From assembly GCF_900105385.1 (NCBI RefSeq), contig NZ_LT629772.1, forward strand, positions 2,480,001 through 2,544,000: 64,000 bases of DNA. Direction: 5' to 3'. Made by a program: the position numbers and the translations under genes. This document shows positions 16,818-25,553 of the stretch, one piece after another. Positions within the stretch are counted from its first letter, which is position 1. Each line of letters opens with the position of its first letter. The notes under the pieces were generated by a model. The model was not told where the DNA came from, made no database searches, and was given only the letters and a program-made list of their open reading frames with translations. This stretch comes from Microlunatus soli. Lineage in GTDB: Bacteria; Actinomycetota; Actinomycetes; Propionibacteriales; Propionibacteriaceae.

Positions 16818-16874
16818 TAAATCGTTATACCACCGTCGCGGCAGTGCATGACGGTGTGGTAAATCGTCATACCA
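16818..16874. promoter_or_regulatory. Duplicated operator (two TAAATCGTYATACCA repeats), probable LacI sites
   Basis: TAAATCGTTATACCA (16818-16832) and TAAATCGTCATACCA (16860-16874) are direct repeats, 14 of 15 identical, spaced exactly 42 bases apart (four helical turns). The first has a central AAATCGTTAT of LacI-site type. The second runs into the AGGAGG ribosome binding site (16874-16879) of the gene at 16885. The LacI gene at 19485, last in this gene run, is the natural candidate. Two in-phase sites would suit looping or cooperative repression. Confidence 0.7.
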
Positions 16875-16884
16875 GGAGGCTTTG

Positions 16885-17814
16885 ATGCAGCCCGTACTCG
16901 CTTACGAACGTGGACTGAGCAAGTTCAAACCGTTGGACCGGGTGATCACCTACGACGACTTCGATCACGGCTTCAACGGCTGGATGGACCTGACACCGAA
17001 TTTCGTCGAGGAGGATTACCGGTCGTTTCCCAGCATCGTCGATCTGGAGCGCTGGGCGCCGTCCATGCTGAGCGCCGCCCCGATGCGGTTCGCCGCCTCG
17101 CACGGATCGATGGAGGGCACCTACTCGCTGAAGCTCACCACCCGGCCGACCGCGGCCCGCTACGAGGAGCCGCCGGCGGCCGGCAGCATGGGAACCGCGA
17201 TCAAGCGGCTGTCGAACATCGCCAACACCTCGACGATCCAGATCGAGGCCTGGTACGCCTACACGCCGCAGCAGGACCGGACCGGCAAGGGCGAGGAGGA
17301 CATCCGCGCGTTCGGCTTCTTCTTCGATCTCCAGGACACCGAGTACCGCTTCATGCCCGGCGTGCGCTATGTGAACTCGGTCAACGGGGAACTGGTCAAG
17401 CGCTGGCAGTACTGGAAGGTGCGTGACGGGGTCAGCCGCGCGGATTGGTGCTACGGCCTGGCCGACGGCTGGCAGGAGCCCGGGATCGACAACCTCTGGT
17501 ACGGCCGGCGGCATCCCGACGGCTCGGCCGACGCCTACCAGTGGATCCCTGACGGCCAACAGGATCTGGTCTACAACGAGAGCCCGGACAAGATCAATTG
17601 GCTCTATCTCCGACTCACCTTCGACTACCGACGACGGCAGTACATCGAGTTCGAGAGTCAGGACCGGGTCTTCGATCTGCGCGGGCTGGCGCCGACCCTG
17701 TCGCCCCGCTACCGGAGCATCGACAACCTGATCAATCCGATCTTCTTCGTCGAGACCGACACCGATCGCAGCGTGAACCTCTACCTCGACTCGGTTGTCT
17801 ACTCCATCGACTGA
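16885..17814 (+). CDS. Uncharacterised beta-rich protein in LacI-controlled cluster
   Basis: 309 residues from ATG 16885 (AGGAGG 5 bases upstream; an adjacent TTG is less likely). No signal peptide is seen, so it is probably cytoplasmic. It is rich in Trp, Tyr, Asp and Arg and has an alternating strand pattern (IQIEAWYAYTPQ, AFGFFFDLQDTEYRF, INWLYLRLTFDYRRRQYIEF) resembling concanavalin-like or carbohydrate-binding sandwiches. I associate it loosely with a DUF6772-type family, from memory and unverified. It is first in a run with another small protein, an MHS transporter and LacI, so a role in using a specific sugar-like compound is inferred. Confidence 0.7.
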   Translation: MQPVLAYERGLSKFKPLDRVITYDDFDHGFNGWMDLTPNFVEEDYRSFPSIVDLERWAPSMLSAAPMRFAASHGSMEGTYSLKLTTRPTAARYEEPPAAGSMGTAIKRLSNIANTSTIQIEAWYAYTPQQDRTGKGEEDIRAFGFFFDLQDTEYRFMPGVRYVNSVNGELVKRWQYWKVRDGVSRADWCYGLADGWQEPGIDNLWYGRRHPDGSADAYQWIPDGQQDLVYNESPDKINWLYLRLTFDYRRRQYIEFESQDRVFDLRGLAPTLSPRYRSIDNLINPIFFVETDTDRSVNLYLDSVVYSID

Positions 17815-17844
17815 CCGCCCGCTACCCCACGACAGGAGTGCAGC

Positions 17845-18171
17845 ATGCTCAACTCGAACACGTCGGTCCTCGATCGCCGGGTGACGATCACCGATGATCA
17901 TCAGACCTTTCCCTACGAAGCCGGCTGGGCGTTGGAGGCCACCTGGTTCGTGCAGACCGAGGGCGACCATCCGGCACTGTCACTGCGACCGCAGACCTCC
18001 CCGGACGGGCTGGCCTGGGTGGACATCGGGCCCGCGGTCGAGCTCGGCGTCGACACCATGATCAGCCGGATCCCGGCAACCCATTTCGGCGGCTGGCTGC
18101 GGCTGGTCGTCGAGGGCGCGACCGCGACGAGTCCGGCAACGGTCCTGACCCATCTCGTTCTCAAGGGTTGA
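17845..18171 (+). CDS. Small uncharacterised beta-sandwich-like protein
   Basis: 108 residues starting at ATG 17845 with AGGAG upstream. The sequence alternates short polar and hydrophobic stretches (GWALEATWFVQTEGDHPALS, HFGGWLRLVVEG) as in a small beta-sandwich or discoidin-like module. No catalytic motif is seen. It lies between the uncharacterised protein at 16885 and the transporter (4-base gap), so all are probably co-transcribed. It may be a partner subunit of the preceding protein. Function unknown. Confidence 0.6.
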   Translation: MLNSNTSVLDRRVTITDDHQTFPYEAGWALEATWFVQTEGDHPALSLRPQTSPDGLAWVDIGPAVELGVDTMISRIPATHFGGWLRLVVEGATATSPATVLTHLVLKG

Positions 18172-18175
18172 TCCG

Positions 18176-19474
18176 ATGACGGAGACAACGACGTTTCGTC
18201 AGCGGCGTAGAGCCGTCGTCGCCAGCACGATCGGTGCGGCACTGGAGTGGTACGACTTCACCTTGTACGGCTTGGCCAGCGCCGTGGTGCTCGGTCCGGT
18301 CTTCTTCCCCTCCGACAACCCGGTCCGGGGCACCCTGAGCTCGCTGGCGACCTTCGGGGTGGGCTTCTTCGCCCGACCGGTCGGTGGCGTGATCTTCGGC
18401 AATCTCGGCGATCGACTCGGCAGACGCCGGATCCTGGTGATCACGTTGATCCTGATGAGCGCTTCCACCTTCTGTATCGGGTTGTTGCCCGGTTATCAGC
18501 AGATCGGCATCGGCGGTCCCCTGCTGCTGGTGCTGTTGCGGATCGCCCAGGGACTCGGGGCAGGCGCCGAGTACGCCGGGGCGACGCTGCTCGCCGCCGA
18601 ACATTCCAGCGATGGCCGGCGCGGTCTGGTGTCGGCGATCCCGACGGTCGGCAGTCCGATCGGTTCGATCGTGGCATCGATCGTCTTCGGTCTGTTCACG
18701 CTGCTGCCCGATGATCAGTTCCTGTCCTGGGGTTGGCGGATCCCGTTCCTGCTCAGCGTCGTCCTGTTCGCGTTCGGGATGTGGATGCGATTGCGGGTCA
18801 CGGAGTCGCCGGTCTACGTCGACACCCAACAGGGCGGTGCGGCAGGCAGGGTCGGTGTGCTCGAGCTACTGCACCGACACCCGGTTCCGCTGCTCAAGGC
18901 CGTGATGATGAACATCGGCCCGAATGCGTCCAGCTATCTCCCGACGGTGTTCGGCGTCTCCTACCTGGCCAACACGTTGCACCTCCCCGCCGTCACCGGC
19001 ACCAATGCGGTGATCATCGGCAACGTCTTCGCGATGGTCGTGCTGCCCACCGCCGGACTGCTGACCGACCGGATCGGGCGACGCCCGGTGTTCATCGCCG
19101 GCGCGCTGTTGATCGCGGCGATGGCCTTCCCGTTCTTCTCGATGTTGGACACGCGCAACTTCGCGGTGATCGCGGCGGCGTTCGTGATCTTGTTCAGCAT
19201 CGCCGGGCATTGCATGCTCGGCGCGCAGGCGTCGATCCTGCCCGAACAGTTCCCGACCGAGGTCCGCTACAGCGGGGTCGCCATCTCCCGCGAACTGGCC
19301 AGCGCACTGGTCGGCGGGACGTTGCCGTTCGTCGCAACCGCGTTGATCGCCGCCACCGGTACGACCGGTTCGGTGTCGATCCTGGTGATCGTCGTGGCGT
19401 TGATCGCCGCGATCGGTGCAGCCCTGATGCGGGACCGCCGGGGAAGGACACTCCGCCGCGAGCAGCACGCCTAA
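18176..19474 (+). CDS. MFS transporter, metabolite:H+ symporter (MHS) family
   Basis: 432 residues with 12 TM segments. The MHS signature GAALEWYDFTLYG is near residue 21, and the loop 2-3 motif is GNLGDRLGRRRIL. Family members (ShiA, ProP, KgtP, citrate permeases) import small organic acids, osmolytes or similar metabolites with protons. The substrate here is unknown but is presumably the one the cluster's LacI protein detects. It is the only transporter of this cluster and sits 4 bases after the small protein. Confidence 0.9.
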   Translation: MTETTTFRQRRRAVVASTIGAALEWYDFTLYGLASAVVLGPVFFPSDNPVRGTLSSLATFGVGFFARPVGGVIFGNLGDRLGRRRILVITLILMSASTFCIGLLPGYQQIGIGGPLLLVLLRIAQGLGAGAEYAGATLLAAEHSSDGRRGLVSAIPTVGSPIGSIVASIVFGLFTLLPDDQFLSWGWRIPFLLSVVLFAFGMWMRLRVTESPVYVDTQQGGAAGRVGVLELLHRHPVPLLKAVMMNIGPNASSYLPTVFGVSYLANTLHLPAVTGTNAVIIGNVFAMVVLPTAGLLTDRIGRRPVFIAGALLIAAMAFPFFSMLDTRNFAVIAAAFVILFSIAGHCMLGAQASILPEQFPTEVRYSGVAISRELASALVGGTLPFVATALIAATGTTGSVSILVIVVALIAAIGAALMRDRRGRTLRREQHA

Positions 19475-19484
19475 GATCTCGACC

Positions 19485-20513
19485 ATGGCGACGCGGAGCG
19501 ACAGGTCGACACCTGCCCGGCTCAGGGATGTCGCACAACGGGCCGGGGTGTCACCGGGGCTTGCGTCACGGGTGCTGAACAACGATGCCAGCGTCCGACT
19601 CCGTCCGGAGACCAAGCAGGCGGTCATCACGGCGGCTGCCGAGCTCGACTACGTCCCGAACTCGGCAGCCCGTTCGCTGCGCTACGCCCGGACATCCACC
19701 CTGGGAATGGTGATCGAGAGCGTCACCAGCCCGATGTACGACGGCATCGTGCACGGCGCCCAGGAAGCGGCGGCGACGCACGGCTTCTTCATCCTGATGA
19801 TCGACGCGCACGAGGTCGAACGCCGTCCCGCCCTGTTCGCCGAACTGATCGCCGCTCGCCGGATCGACGGACTGTTGCTGCAGGGCGGCTTCGACGCAAG
19901 CACCCCGATCCCACTCGACCGGATCAGCGCGATCCCGGCAGTGCTGCTCAACGCGCACGGTGTCGGAAGCATCCCGGGCGCCGTCCTGCAGGACGAGGAA
20001 GCCGCGGACCTGGCCACCCGGCACCTGCTCGACCTGGGCCACCGCGATCTGCTGTTCGTCGGCTCCCCCCAGGGCTCGACGTCGGAGCGGCGCCGGCACG
20101 GCTTCGACCGGGCCGTCGAACGGCACCCCGATGCCACCGGGCGGATGCTCGCGGCGGGCTGGTCGGCCGAACGCTGTCACGACGCGGTCGTCGAACACCT
20201 GGCGACCGGCGCCCGGCCCAGCGGCATCATCGCGGTCAACGCCGAAACAGCGGTCGGTGTGCTGTCGGCCGTCCACGAATCCGGCCTGTCGGTGCCCGAC
20301 GACCTCTCCGTGGTGGCGATCCATGACAGCTGGTTCACCGAGCATCTCCGACCGCCGCTGACCACCGTGGCGCTGCCGATGCGCAAACTCGGAGCGTTGG
20401 CCGTCGAGCGGCTGCTGGAGCAGATGCGCGAGCCGCACGAGAACGACCTGGTCATCACCGACCCGGCGCCCAGCCTGACCGTCCGGTCCTCGACCGGTCA
20501 GCCGCCGCGATAG
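19485..20513 (+). CDS. LacI-family transcriptional regulator (cluster regulator)
   Basis: 342 residues. The HTH is RLRDVAQRAGVSPGLASRVLNN (about 12-33), followed by the hinge ...AARSLRYARTSTLGMVIES. The periplasmic-binding-like sensor domain (about 65-335) contains LLLQGGFD and GIIAVNAETAVGV. It begins 10 bases after the transporter stop, so it is probably the last gene of the operon it controls. Its likely operators are the two repeats at 16818-16874. The effector would be the transported compound. Confidence 0.92.
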   Translation: MATRSDRSTPARLRDVAQRAGVSPGLASRVLNNDASVRLRPETKQAVITAAAELDYVPNSAARSLRYARTSTLGMVIESVTSPMYDGIVHGAQEAAATHGFFILMIDAHEVERRPALFAELIAARRIDGLLLQGGFDASTPIPLDRISAIPAVLLNAHGVGSIPGAVLQDEEAADLATRHLLDLGHRDLLFVGSPQGSTSERRRHGFDRAVERHPDATGRMLAAGWSAERCHDAVVEHLATGARPSGIIAVNAETAVGVLSAVHESGLSVPDDLSVVAIHDSWFTEHLRPPLTTVALPMRKLGALAVERLLEQMREPHENDLVITDPAPSLTVRSSTGQPPR

Positions 20514-20592
20514 TGCCGGACGGGTGGCCGGATCCACGCCCGCGCGGCCCGTCGAATCGAGGTTCGGCCACTCGGGCGGATACCGTGTGGGC

Positions 20593-21552
20593 ATGACAAA
20601 TCGGGGAACCGCCCGCAGCGGTCGGATCGTGGTGACGGGTGGTTCGGGGTTCATCGGACGCGCCGTCGTGGCCGAACTGCTCCGGGCATCGCGACCGGTG
20701 ACCGTAGTGGACAAGGTCCCGTTCAGCGAGGTCGGCAAGGACATTCCGGGTGCCGATCGGGTGCAGATGATCACCGGCGATCTGAAGGACGACGCGGTCT
20801 GCGAGGCCGCGATCGGCGCCGACACCGGCGGCATCATCCATCTGGCGGCGATGACGTACGTGCTGAAGTCCAAGGAGGACCCGCAGGGCACCTTCGCCGA
20901 GAACGTCGTCGTCACCCAGCGGCTGCTGGAGCTGGCCCGGATCAATGCCGTACCGCGCTTCGTCTTCGCCTCAACCAACGCGGTGGTCGGCAACGTCGGC
21001 ACCCGCACGATCAACACCGAGATGGCGATCCGCCCGCTCGCCCCGTACGGCGCCACCAAGGCTGCCAGCGAGATGCTGATCTCGGGCTACGCCGGTTCGT
21101 ACGGCATGAGCACCTGCTCGCTGAGGTTCACCAACGTCTACGGCCCCGGAATGGACCACAAGGACAGCTTCGTCCCCCGCCTGATGCGCGCCGCGCTGAC
21201 CGGAGGTGGGGTCAAGATCTACGGCGACGGCACCCAGCGCCGCGACCTGGTCCACCTGGACGACATCGTGGCCGGCCTGATCAGCGCCCTGGATTCGGAG
21301 TACGTCGGCACCACCATCGTCGGCGGCGGGGAGTCGGTGACGGTGTTGCAGATGGTCCAGGACGCCCGTACGGTGACCGGCGCGCCGATCCCGGCCGAAC
21401 ACATTGATCCGCCGGCCGGTGAGATGCCCGCGGTGATCGTCGAACTGGCCGACAGCGAACAAACCATCGGCTACCGTCCGTCGGTCCGGTTCGCCGATGG
21501 ACTGGTCGGCACCTGGGAGTACTTCCGCGAGTCGGTCAAACCGGCGTCGTGA
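20593..21552 (+). CDS. NAD-dependent epimerase/dehydratase (SDR, sugar-nucleotide type)
   Basis: 319 residues from ATG 20593; a GTG further upstream is less likely. The Rossmann motif is VVTGGSGFIGRAV (G-x-x-G-x-x-G). The catalytic SDR residues are in FASTNAVVG and PYGATKAASE (YxxxK), and YGDGTQRRDLVHLDD is typical of UDP/dTDP-sugar epimerases. It acts on a nucleotide sugar in the cytoplasm; the exact sugar is unknown. The stop overlaps the GTG of the glycosyltransferase fusion (GTGA), so the enzyme probably feeds that protein. Confidence 0.88.
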   Translation: MTNRGTARSGRIVVTGGSGFIGRAVVAELLRASRPVTVVDKVPFSEVGKDIPGADRVQMITGDLKDDAVCEAAIGADTGGIIHLAAMTYVLKSKEDPQGTFAENVVVTQRLLELARINAVPRFVFASTNAVVGNVGTRTINTEMAIRPLAPYGATKAASEMLISGYAGSYGMSTCSLRFTNVYGPGMDHKDSFVPRLMRAALTGGGVKIYGDGTQRRDLVHLDDIVAGLISALDSEYVGTTIVGGGESVTVLQMVQDARTVTGAPIPAEHIDPPAGEMPAVIVELADSEQTIGYRPSVRFADGLVGTWEYFRESVKPAS

Positions 21553-23942
21553 CTTCCGATCACCCCAGCTCGAGACCCTCGTTGGCGCGGCGGCTCGTGC
21601 GGTTGGTCGCGGCCAACCGGCTGTTCTCGATCTTCCTCGCGCTCGGGTTGATCATGCGGATCATCACCTGGCTGGCCTACCAGCCGGCGATGCTCTACAT
21701 CGACTCCTTCCGCTACATCAACAATCTGTACTCGTTGTGTGTCGACGGGCTGAATCCGGTCGGCTACGACCTGATCCTGGTGCCGTTGATCAGCATCGGA
21801 CGGCTGTTCAACTCCGGCCTGGCGCTGACCACGGCGGTCCAGCATCTGCTCGGCCTGGCGATCGCGATCGTGCTGTACCGGATCTCCCGAGGTCTGGGAG
21901 CGCCCAAGATCGTCTCGGCGATCATCACGCTGCCGGTGCTGTTGGACGCCTATCAGTTGCACATCGAGCAGAACATCATGGCCGAGATCTGGTCGGACGC
22001 GATCCTGCTCGGCGCACTGTGGCTGTTGCTGGCTTGGAAATTCCGCCGCGCGGAGGGGATCCCCGCGCGACACCGACTGCGGCCCAAACATGACCGGGAT
22101 CATGATCATGACGATCCCGATCGCCGCTACGGCCCGCTGCCCTGGCAGGCGGCTACCGCCGGTGCGCTGATCGCCTTCAACGTCCCGATCCGGATCATCG
22201 GACTGGTCGTCGCGATCGCGTTCTTCGGCTACCTGATCCTCGCCGGTGCCCGCTGGCGGGACCGGATCTGGTGGAAGAAGATGATCAAGCGCGTAGTTGC
22301 CGGGGCGGTCGCATTTGCCGTCCTGCTCGGCAGCTACATGATCGTCTTCCGGATCGCGACCGGCGGCTGGGGCCTGTCGGCTGCGAGCTCGGACGTGCTC
22401 TACGGCCGGGCCGCGACGGTCGCCAAGTGCAACGAACTCGATCTCAATGCCAACCTCACCCAGCTGTGCCCGAACGTTCCGCTGGATCAGCGCGACGGCG
22501 TGGACGCCTACACCCACAGCGGGTCGAAGGTCGAACCGCTGCCGGAGGGAACGACCCAGGAACAGCTGCGACACGAGTTCGGCATGACGGTGCTCCGGCA
22601 CCAGCCGTTCGATCTGATCTTCGCCGTGCTCAAGGATTTTGCCAAGGGATTCGCCTGGAGCCGCACGACGTCGCACAATGACGTCCCGTTGAAACGATGG
22701 CAGTTCGAGCACGACTACACCCGATGGGAGGCGACCGACGCCAATGCGGTCACCCAACGCTTCGACAACACCGATCCGCACGTCATCGGTGCATTCACGA
22801 CCTTCCTGCGGGCTTACCAGCTGCACGGCGGCTACACCCGCGGCACGTTCCTGGCCTTCGCGGTGCTGCTCGGACTCGCCGGCGCGATCCGGCGACGCGG
22901 CGGACTGCGCGCCGAATCGTTGGTCACGGTCGGTTTCGGACTGCTGCTCGTCGGCGGCGCGGCCGGCTTCGAATTCTCCTGGCGGTATCAGCTACCCGGC
23001 CTGGTCTTCTTCCCGCTGGCCGCTGCGATCGGGTTCAGTGCGTTGACCGCCCGGAAACGGCCCGCGATGGCCGCCTACCCCGACGCCACCGATCAGGCTG
23101 CGCTGCAGCGATTCTCCGAGCAGTACGGTGAGGTCCGGTTCCCCGAACTGGTGGTGGTGATCGCCGCGTACAACGAGGAGAAGGGCATCGGTCCGGTGCT
23201 GGACCGGATGCCGAAGACCTGCCCGACGCCCGACGGCCGCTCGCTGGATGTCGCCACCGTGGTGGTCGTCGACGGCGCCAGCGACCGCACCGCCGAGGTC
23301 GTCGCCGAACACGACGCCTACGTCTGTGTTGCCACCGACAACCGCGGACAGGGCGGTGCGCTGCGGCTGGGCTACCACCTGGCCGCAGACCGCGGTGCCC
23401 GCTACATCGTCACCACCGATGCCGACGGTCAGTACGAGATCGACGAACTCCCCGAGCTGCTGGAGCCGATCCTCACCGACCGTGCCGATTTCGTCACCGG
23501 CTCCCGCCGACTGGGTTCGGAGGAGGCCGACAGCCAGATCCGCTGGGTCGGCGTTCGGGTGTTCGCGACATTGGCCTCGATCCTGACCCGGACCAAGATC
23601 ACCGACACCTCGTTCGGCTTCCGGGCGATGCGGGCCGAGGTCGCCCAGGGCACTCTGCTGACCGAGCCGCAGTATCAGGCCTCGGAACTGCTGCTCGGTG
23701 TGATGGCCCGCGGCGCCCGGGTGGTCGAGGTGCCGTTGACCATGCGGCTGCGGAACAGCGGCAAGTCCAAGAAGGGCGGCAGCATCACCTACGGCGCGAA
23801 CTACGCCCGGGTGATGATCGGCACCTGGCTGCGTGACTGGGTCGGCAACCGCGCCACCCGGCGGCTGCGGAACGCCGCGCGATCTGCCCACTCCGGATCG
23901 ACCGCCGCCGAGGAAGAGTTGAGCACACCGCAACCTCGCTGA
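21549..23942 (+). CDS. Fusion: GT-C-like membrane domain plus GT2 (DPM1-like) glycosyltransferase
   Basis: 797 residues, GTG start coupled to the epimerase. Residues 1-500 have about 9-11 TM segments and resemble polyprenyl-phosphate-sugar-dependent GT-C transferases. An early luminal Asp (ML-YIDSFRY) may be the GT-C acidic residue. Residues 178-192 form a His/Asp-rich loop (KHDRDHDHDDPDRR). Residues 530-797 are a GT2 domain: VVVIAAYNEEKGIG, VVVVDGASDRT and the DxD in TTDADGQYE (about 623), close to polyprenol-phosphate mannose/glucose synthases. One protein may therefore make a lipid-linked sugar and use it. The GtrA protein at 27368 is a possible flippase partner. Confidence 0.8.
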   Translation: MTSDHPSSRPSLARRLVRLVAANRLFSIFLALGLIMRIITWLAYQPAMLYIDSFRYINNLYSLCVDGLNPVGYDLILVPLISIGRLFNSGLALTTAVQHLLGLAIAIVLYRISRGLGAPKIVSAIITLPVLLDAYQLHIEQNIMAEIWSDAILLGALWLLLAWKFRRAEGIPARHRLRPKHDRDHDHDDPDRRYGPLPWQAATAGALIAFNVPIRIIGLVVAIAFFGYLILAGARWRDRIWWKKMIKRVVAGAVAFAVLLGSYMIVFRIATGGWGLSAASSDVLYGRAATVAKCNELDLNANLTQLCPNVPLDQRDGVDAYTHSGSKVEPLPEGTTQEQLRHEFGMTVLRHQPFDLIFAVLKDFAKGFAWSRTTSHNDVPLKRWQFEHDYTRWEATDANAVTQRFDNTDPHVIGAFTTFLRAYQLHGGYTRGTFLAFAVLLGLAGAIRRRGGLRAESLVTVGFGLLLVGGAAGFEFSWRYQLPGLVFFPLAAAIGFSALTARKRPAMAAYPDATDQAALQRFSEQYGEVRFPELVVVIAAYNEEKGIGPVLDRMPKTCPTPDGRSLDVATVVVVDGASDRTAEVVAEHDAYVCVATDNRGQGGALRLGYHLAADRGARYIVTTDADGQYEIDELPELLEPILTDRADFVTGSRRLGSEEADSQIRWVGVRVFATLASILTRTKITDTSFGFRAMRAEVAQGTLLTEPQYQASELLLGVMARGARVVEVPLTMRLRNSGKSKKGGSITYGANYARVMIGTWLRDWVGNRATRRLRNAARSAHSGSTAAEEELSTPQPR

Positions 23943-23962
23943 GCGGTCACCGGCCGTTCCGG

Positions 23963-24895
23963 CTACTCCCAGGGCCCGTACGGGTCGCGCAACAATCGCG
24001 CGAGTTTGGCCGGCGCCAGCCCGTTGCCGCCGGCGGTGCCTTCACGGATCCAAGCCGCCCGCCCCAGCGTCTCGAGCATGCCGTGCTCGGCCGGGCTCAT
24101 CGGCCGCACCGATTCGTAGCCGTCGACGGCGGCCGCTCGGATGTCCTCACCGTGCGGGTCGCCGGGGCTGCCGGTGTGGCGCAGGCAGTAGGCGAGGTCG
24201 TACCCGCGCCACCCGAAGCCGCAATGGTCGAAGTCGAAGAACGCGATCTCCCCGTGCTCGGTGAAATGACAGTTCAGGGTCTGGGGGTCGCCGTGGATGA
24301 TGCCCCATCCGTGGGCCCCGGGCTGGAAGTCACGCAGCCGCTCGCTGATCCGGGCAGCGGTTTCGGTGATGAAGCGGGCATCGCCGGCGTCGGCCTGCCG
24401 CAGTGAAGGCGACATCAGCCGCAGGGATCGCTGGATCAGGGTCTGCTCGTCCAGGTGGTAGCGCGCGTACTCGCTGTCGAAGTCGTCGGCAGCAACGTGG
24501 ATCGAAGCCAGCGCAGCGCCGAGCCGGGCCGCCTGCGGCAAGGTCAGCTCGTCGGCATCGATCGGTAGTCCCGGACACCAGGTGAAGAGCGCGTAGTGCC
24601 GGTCGCCGGTCGGTGCCGTCCGGGTGCCGAGGACGTCGCCATTTCGCCGGGCGACCGGGGTCGACACCGGCGCGCCACGATCACCCAGATGGCTCAGCAG
24701 GTCGAGCTCGAAGCGGAGATCGGCGACACCCCGGATCCAGGACTTGCCCTCGCCGTAGACCCGGAATGCGTACGTTGCTTCGTCGGTCTCGACGCGGTAG
24801 CTGTCGTTGTGACCGCTCATGATCAAACTGATCCGGGTCGGTGTCCGGCCGTAGTCGTCCTCGATCACCCGACCGACGTCGGCTGTGCTCAGCAT
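23963..24895 (-). CDS. Aminoglycoside phosphotransferase-fold kinase
   Basis: 310 residues. The APH/choline-kinase fold is shown by SGHNDSYRVE (N-lobe), the Brenner-type catalytic loop IIHGDPQTLNCHF and the metal motif FFDFDHCGFGWRGYDLA. Related proteins phosphorylate homoserine, choline, sugars or antibiotics. The small-molecule substrate is unknown, and an antibiotic-resistance role is not implied. It is downstream of the GNAT gene, overlapping it by 7 bases, and convergent with the glycosyltransferase. Confidence 0.82.
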   Translation of the reverse strand: MLSTADVGRVIEDDYGRTPTRISLIMSGHNDSYRVETDEATYAFRVYGEGKSWIRGVADLRFELDLLSHLGDRGAPVSTPVARRNGDVLGTRTAPTGDRHYALFTWCPGLPIDADELTLPQAARLGAALASIHVAADDFDSEYARYHLDEQTLIQRSLRLMSPSLRQADAGDARFITETAARISERLRDFQPGAHGWGIIHGDPQTLNCHFTEHGEIAFFDFDHCGFGWRGYDLAYCLRHTGSPGDPHGEDIRAAAVDGYESVRPMSPAEHGMLETLGRAAWIREGTAGGNGLAPAKLARLLRDPYGPWE

Positions 24896-25425
24896 GTCCG
24901 GACGTCATCTTCCGCTGGCACTGTCGCTCTGAACATCACCGCTCCGCGGTCGTCATGGCGGTGCAGCAGCTCGAAGCCGAGGGATCGGTACAGTCCGGCA
25001 GCGGCGCGGTTCTCGTTGCTGACATGAAGACTCAGCCCCCGGATCCCGCGCTGGCCCGCGACAGCGACCAGCTGACGGAGCAGCCGGCTGCCGACACCCC
25101 GGCCACGCATCCGATGATCGACAGCCAGCACCAGCTCGGGAACGTCCTCGGCGACGAAGCCGGCGCGATGATCATCGGCAGCGAAGAACCGATACCAGGC
25201 CGCTCCGGCGAACTGCGGCCCCGCATCGGTGACCTCTTCGGCAACGATCCCGGCGTCACCGGCACGCCGACCGAAGTCGTCCAGGTAGCTGTCCGGACCT
25301 CCCGATCGACGATGATCTTGGAACGCCTGCTCGTCCCACGGATGCCGCCACTGCCAGGCCGCGAAGAGGGCGCGCGCCAGGTGATCTTGATCCCGGCTCG
25401 TCGCATCGCGCGTGGTGACGGTCAC
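24889..25425 (-). CDS. GNAT-family N-acetyltransferase
   Basis: 178 residues from GTG 25425 (VTVTTRDATSRDQDHL); a TTG at 25449 would add 8 residues. The acetyl-CoA binding motif A is visible as ELVLAVDHRMRGRGVGSRLL (R-x-x-G-x-G), followed by GLSLHVSNENRAAAGLYRSL and GF as in RimI-like enzymes. The acceptor is unknown. It forms an operon with the following APH-fold kinase, which suggests both modify a small molecule, but there is no further evidence. Confidence 0.82.
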   Translation of the reverse strand: MTVTTRDATSRDQDHLARALFAAWQWRHPWDEQAFQDHRRSGGPDSYLDDFGRRAGDAGIVAEEVTDAGPQFAGAAWYRFFAADDHRAGFVAEDVPELVLAVDHRMRGRGVGSRLLRQLVAVAGQRGIRGLSLHVSNENRAAAGLYRSLGFELLHRHDDRGAVMFRATVPAEDDVRTC

Positions 25426-25505
25426 GGCGTGAACGTAGCGCCCTGGCAACGATCAGGTCAATCGGATTGACTGCGGGCTTTTTCCTTGTGTGTAAGGGAA
25501 CTCGT

Positions 25506-25546
25506 GTGGATATCCACTAGGCGACGAGTCCTTGATCGGCTAGAAT
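25506..25546 (+). promoter_or_regulatory. Palindrome and -10-like element upstream of DUF222 gene
   Basis: GTGGATATCCAC (25506-25517) is a perfect 12-bp palindrome. TAGAAT (25541-25546) is a good -10 hexamer only 7 bases before the ATG at 25554, which implies a leaderless or near-leaderless transcript. The palindrome would sit at about the -35 position and could be an operator. Confidence 0.5.
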
Positions 25547-25553
25547 CGTATGC

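Noticed and set aside
22084..22125. GATCATGATCATGAC repeats as a possible mobile-element end
   Set aside because: They lie inside the glycosyltransferase frame and simply encode the His/Asp-rich loop; no target duplication or transposase is present.
23963..24895. Aminoglycoside-resistance gene
   Set aside because: Only the general APH fold is visible; the sequence lacks features tying it to known drug-modifying enzymes, and the context does not suggest resistance.
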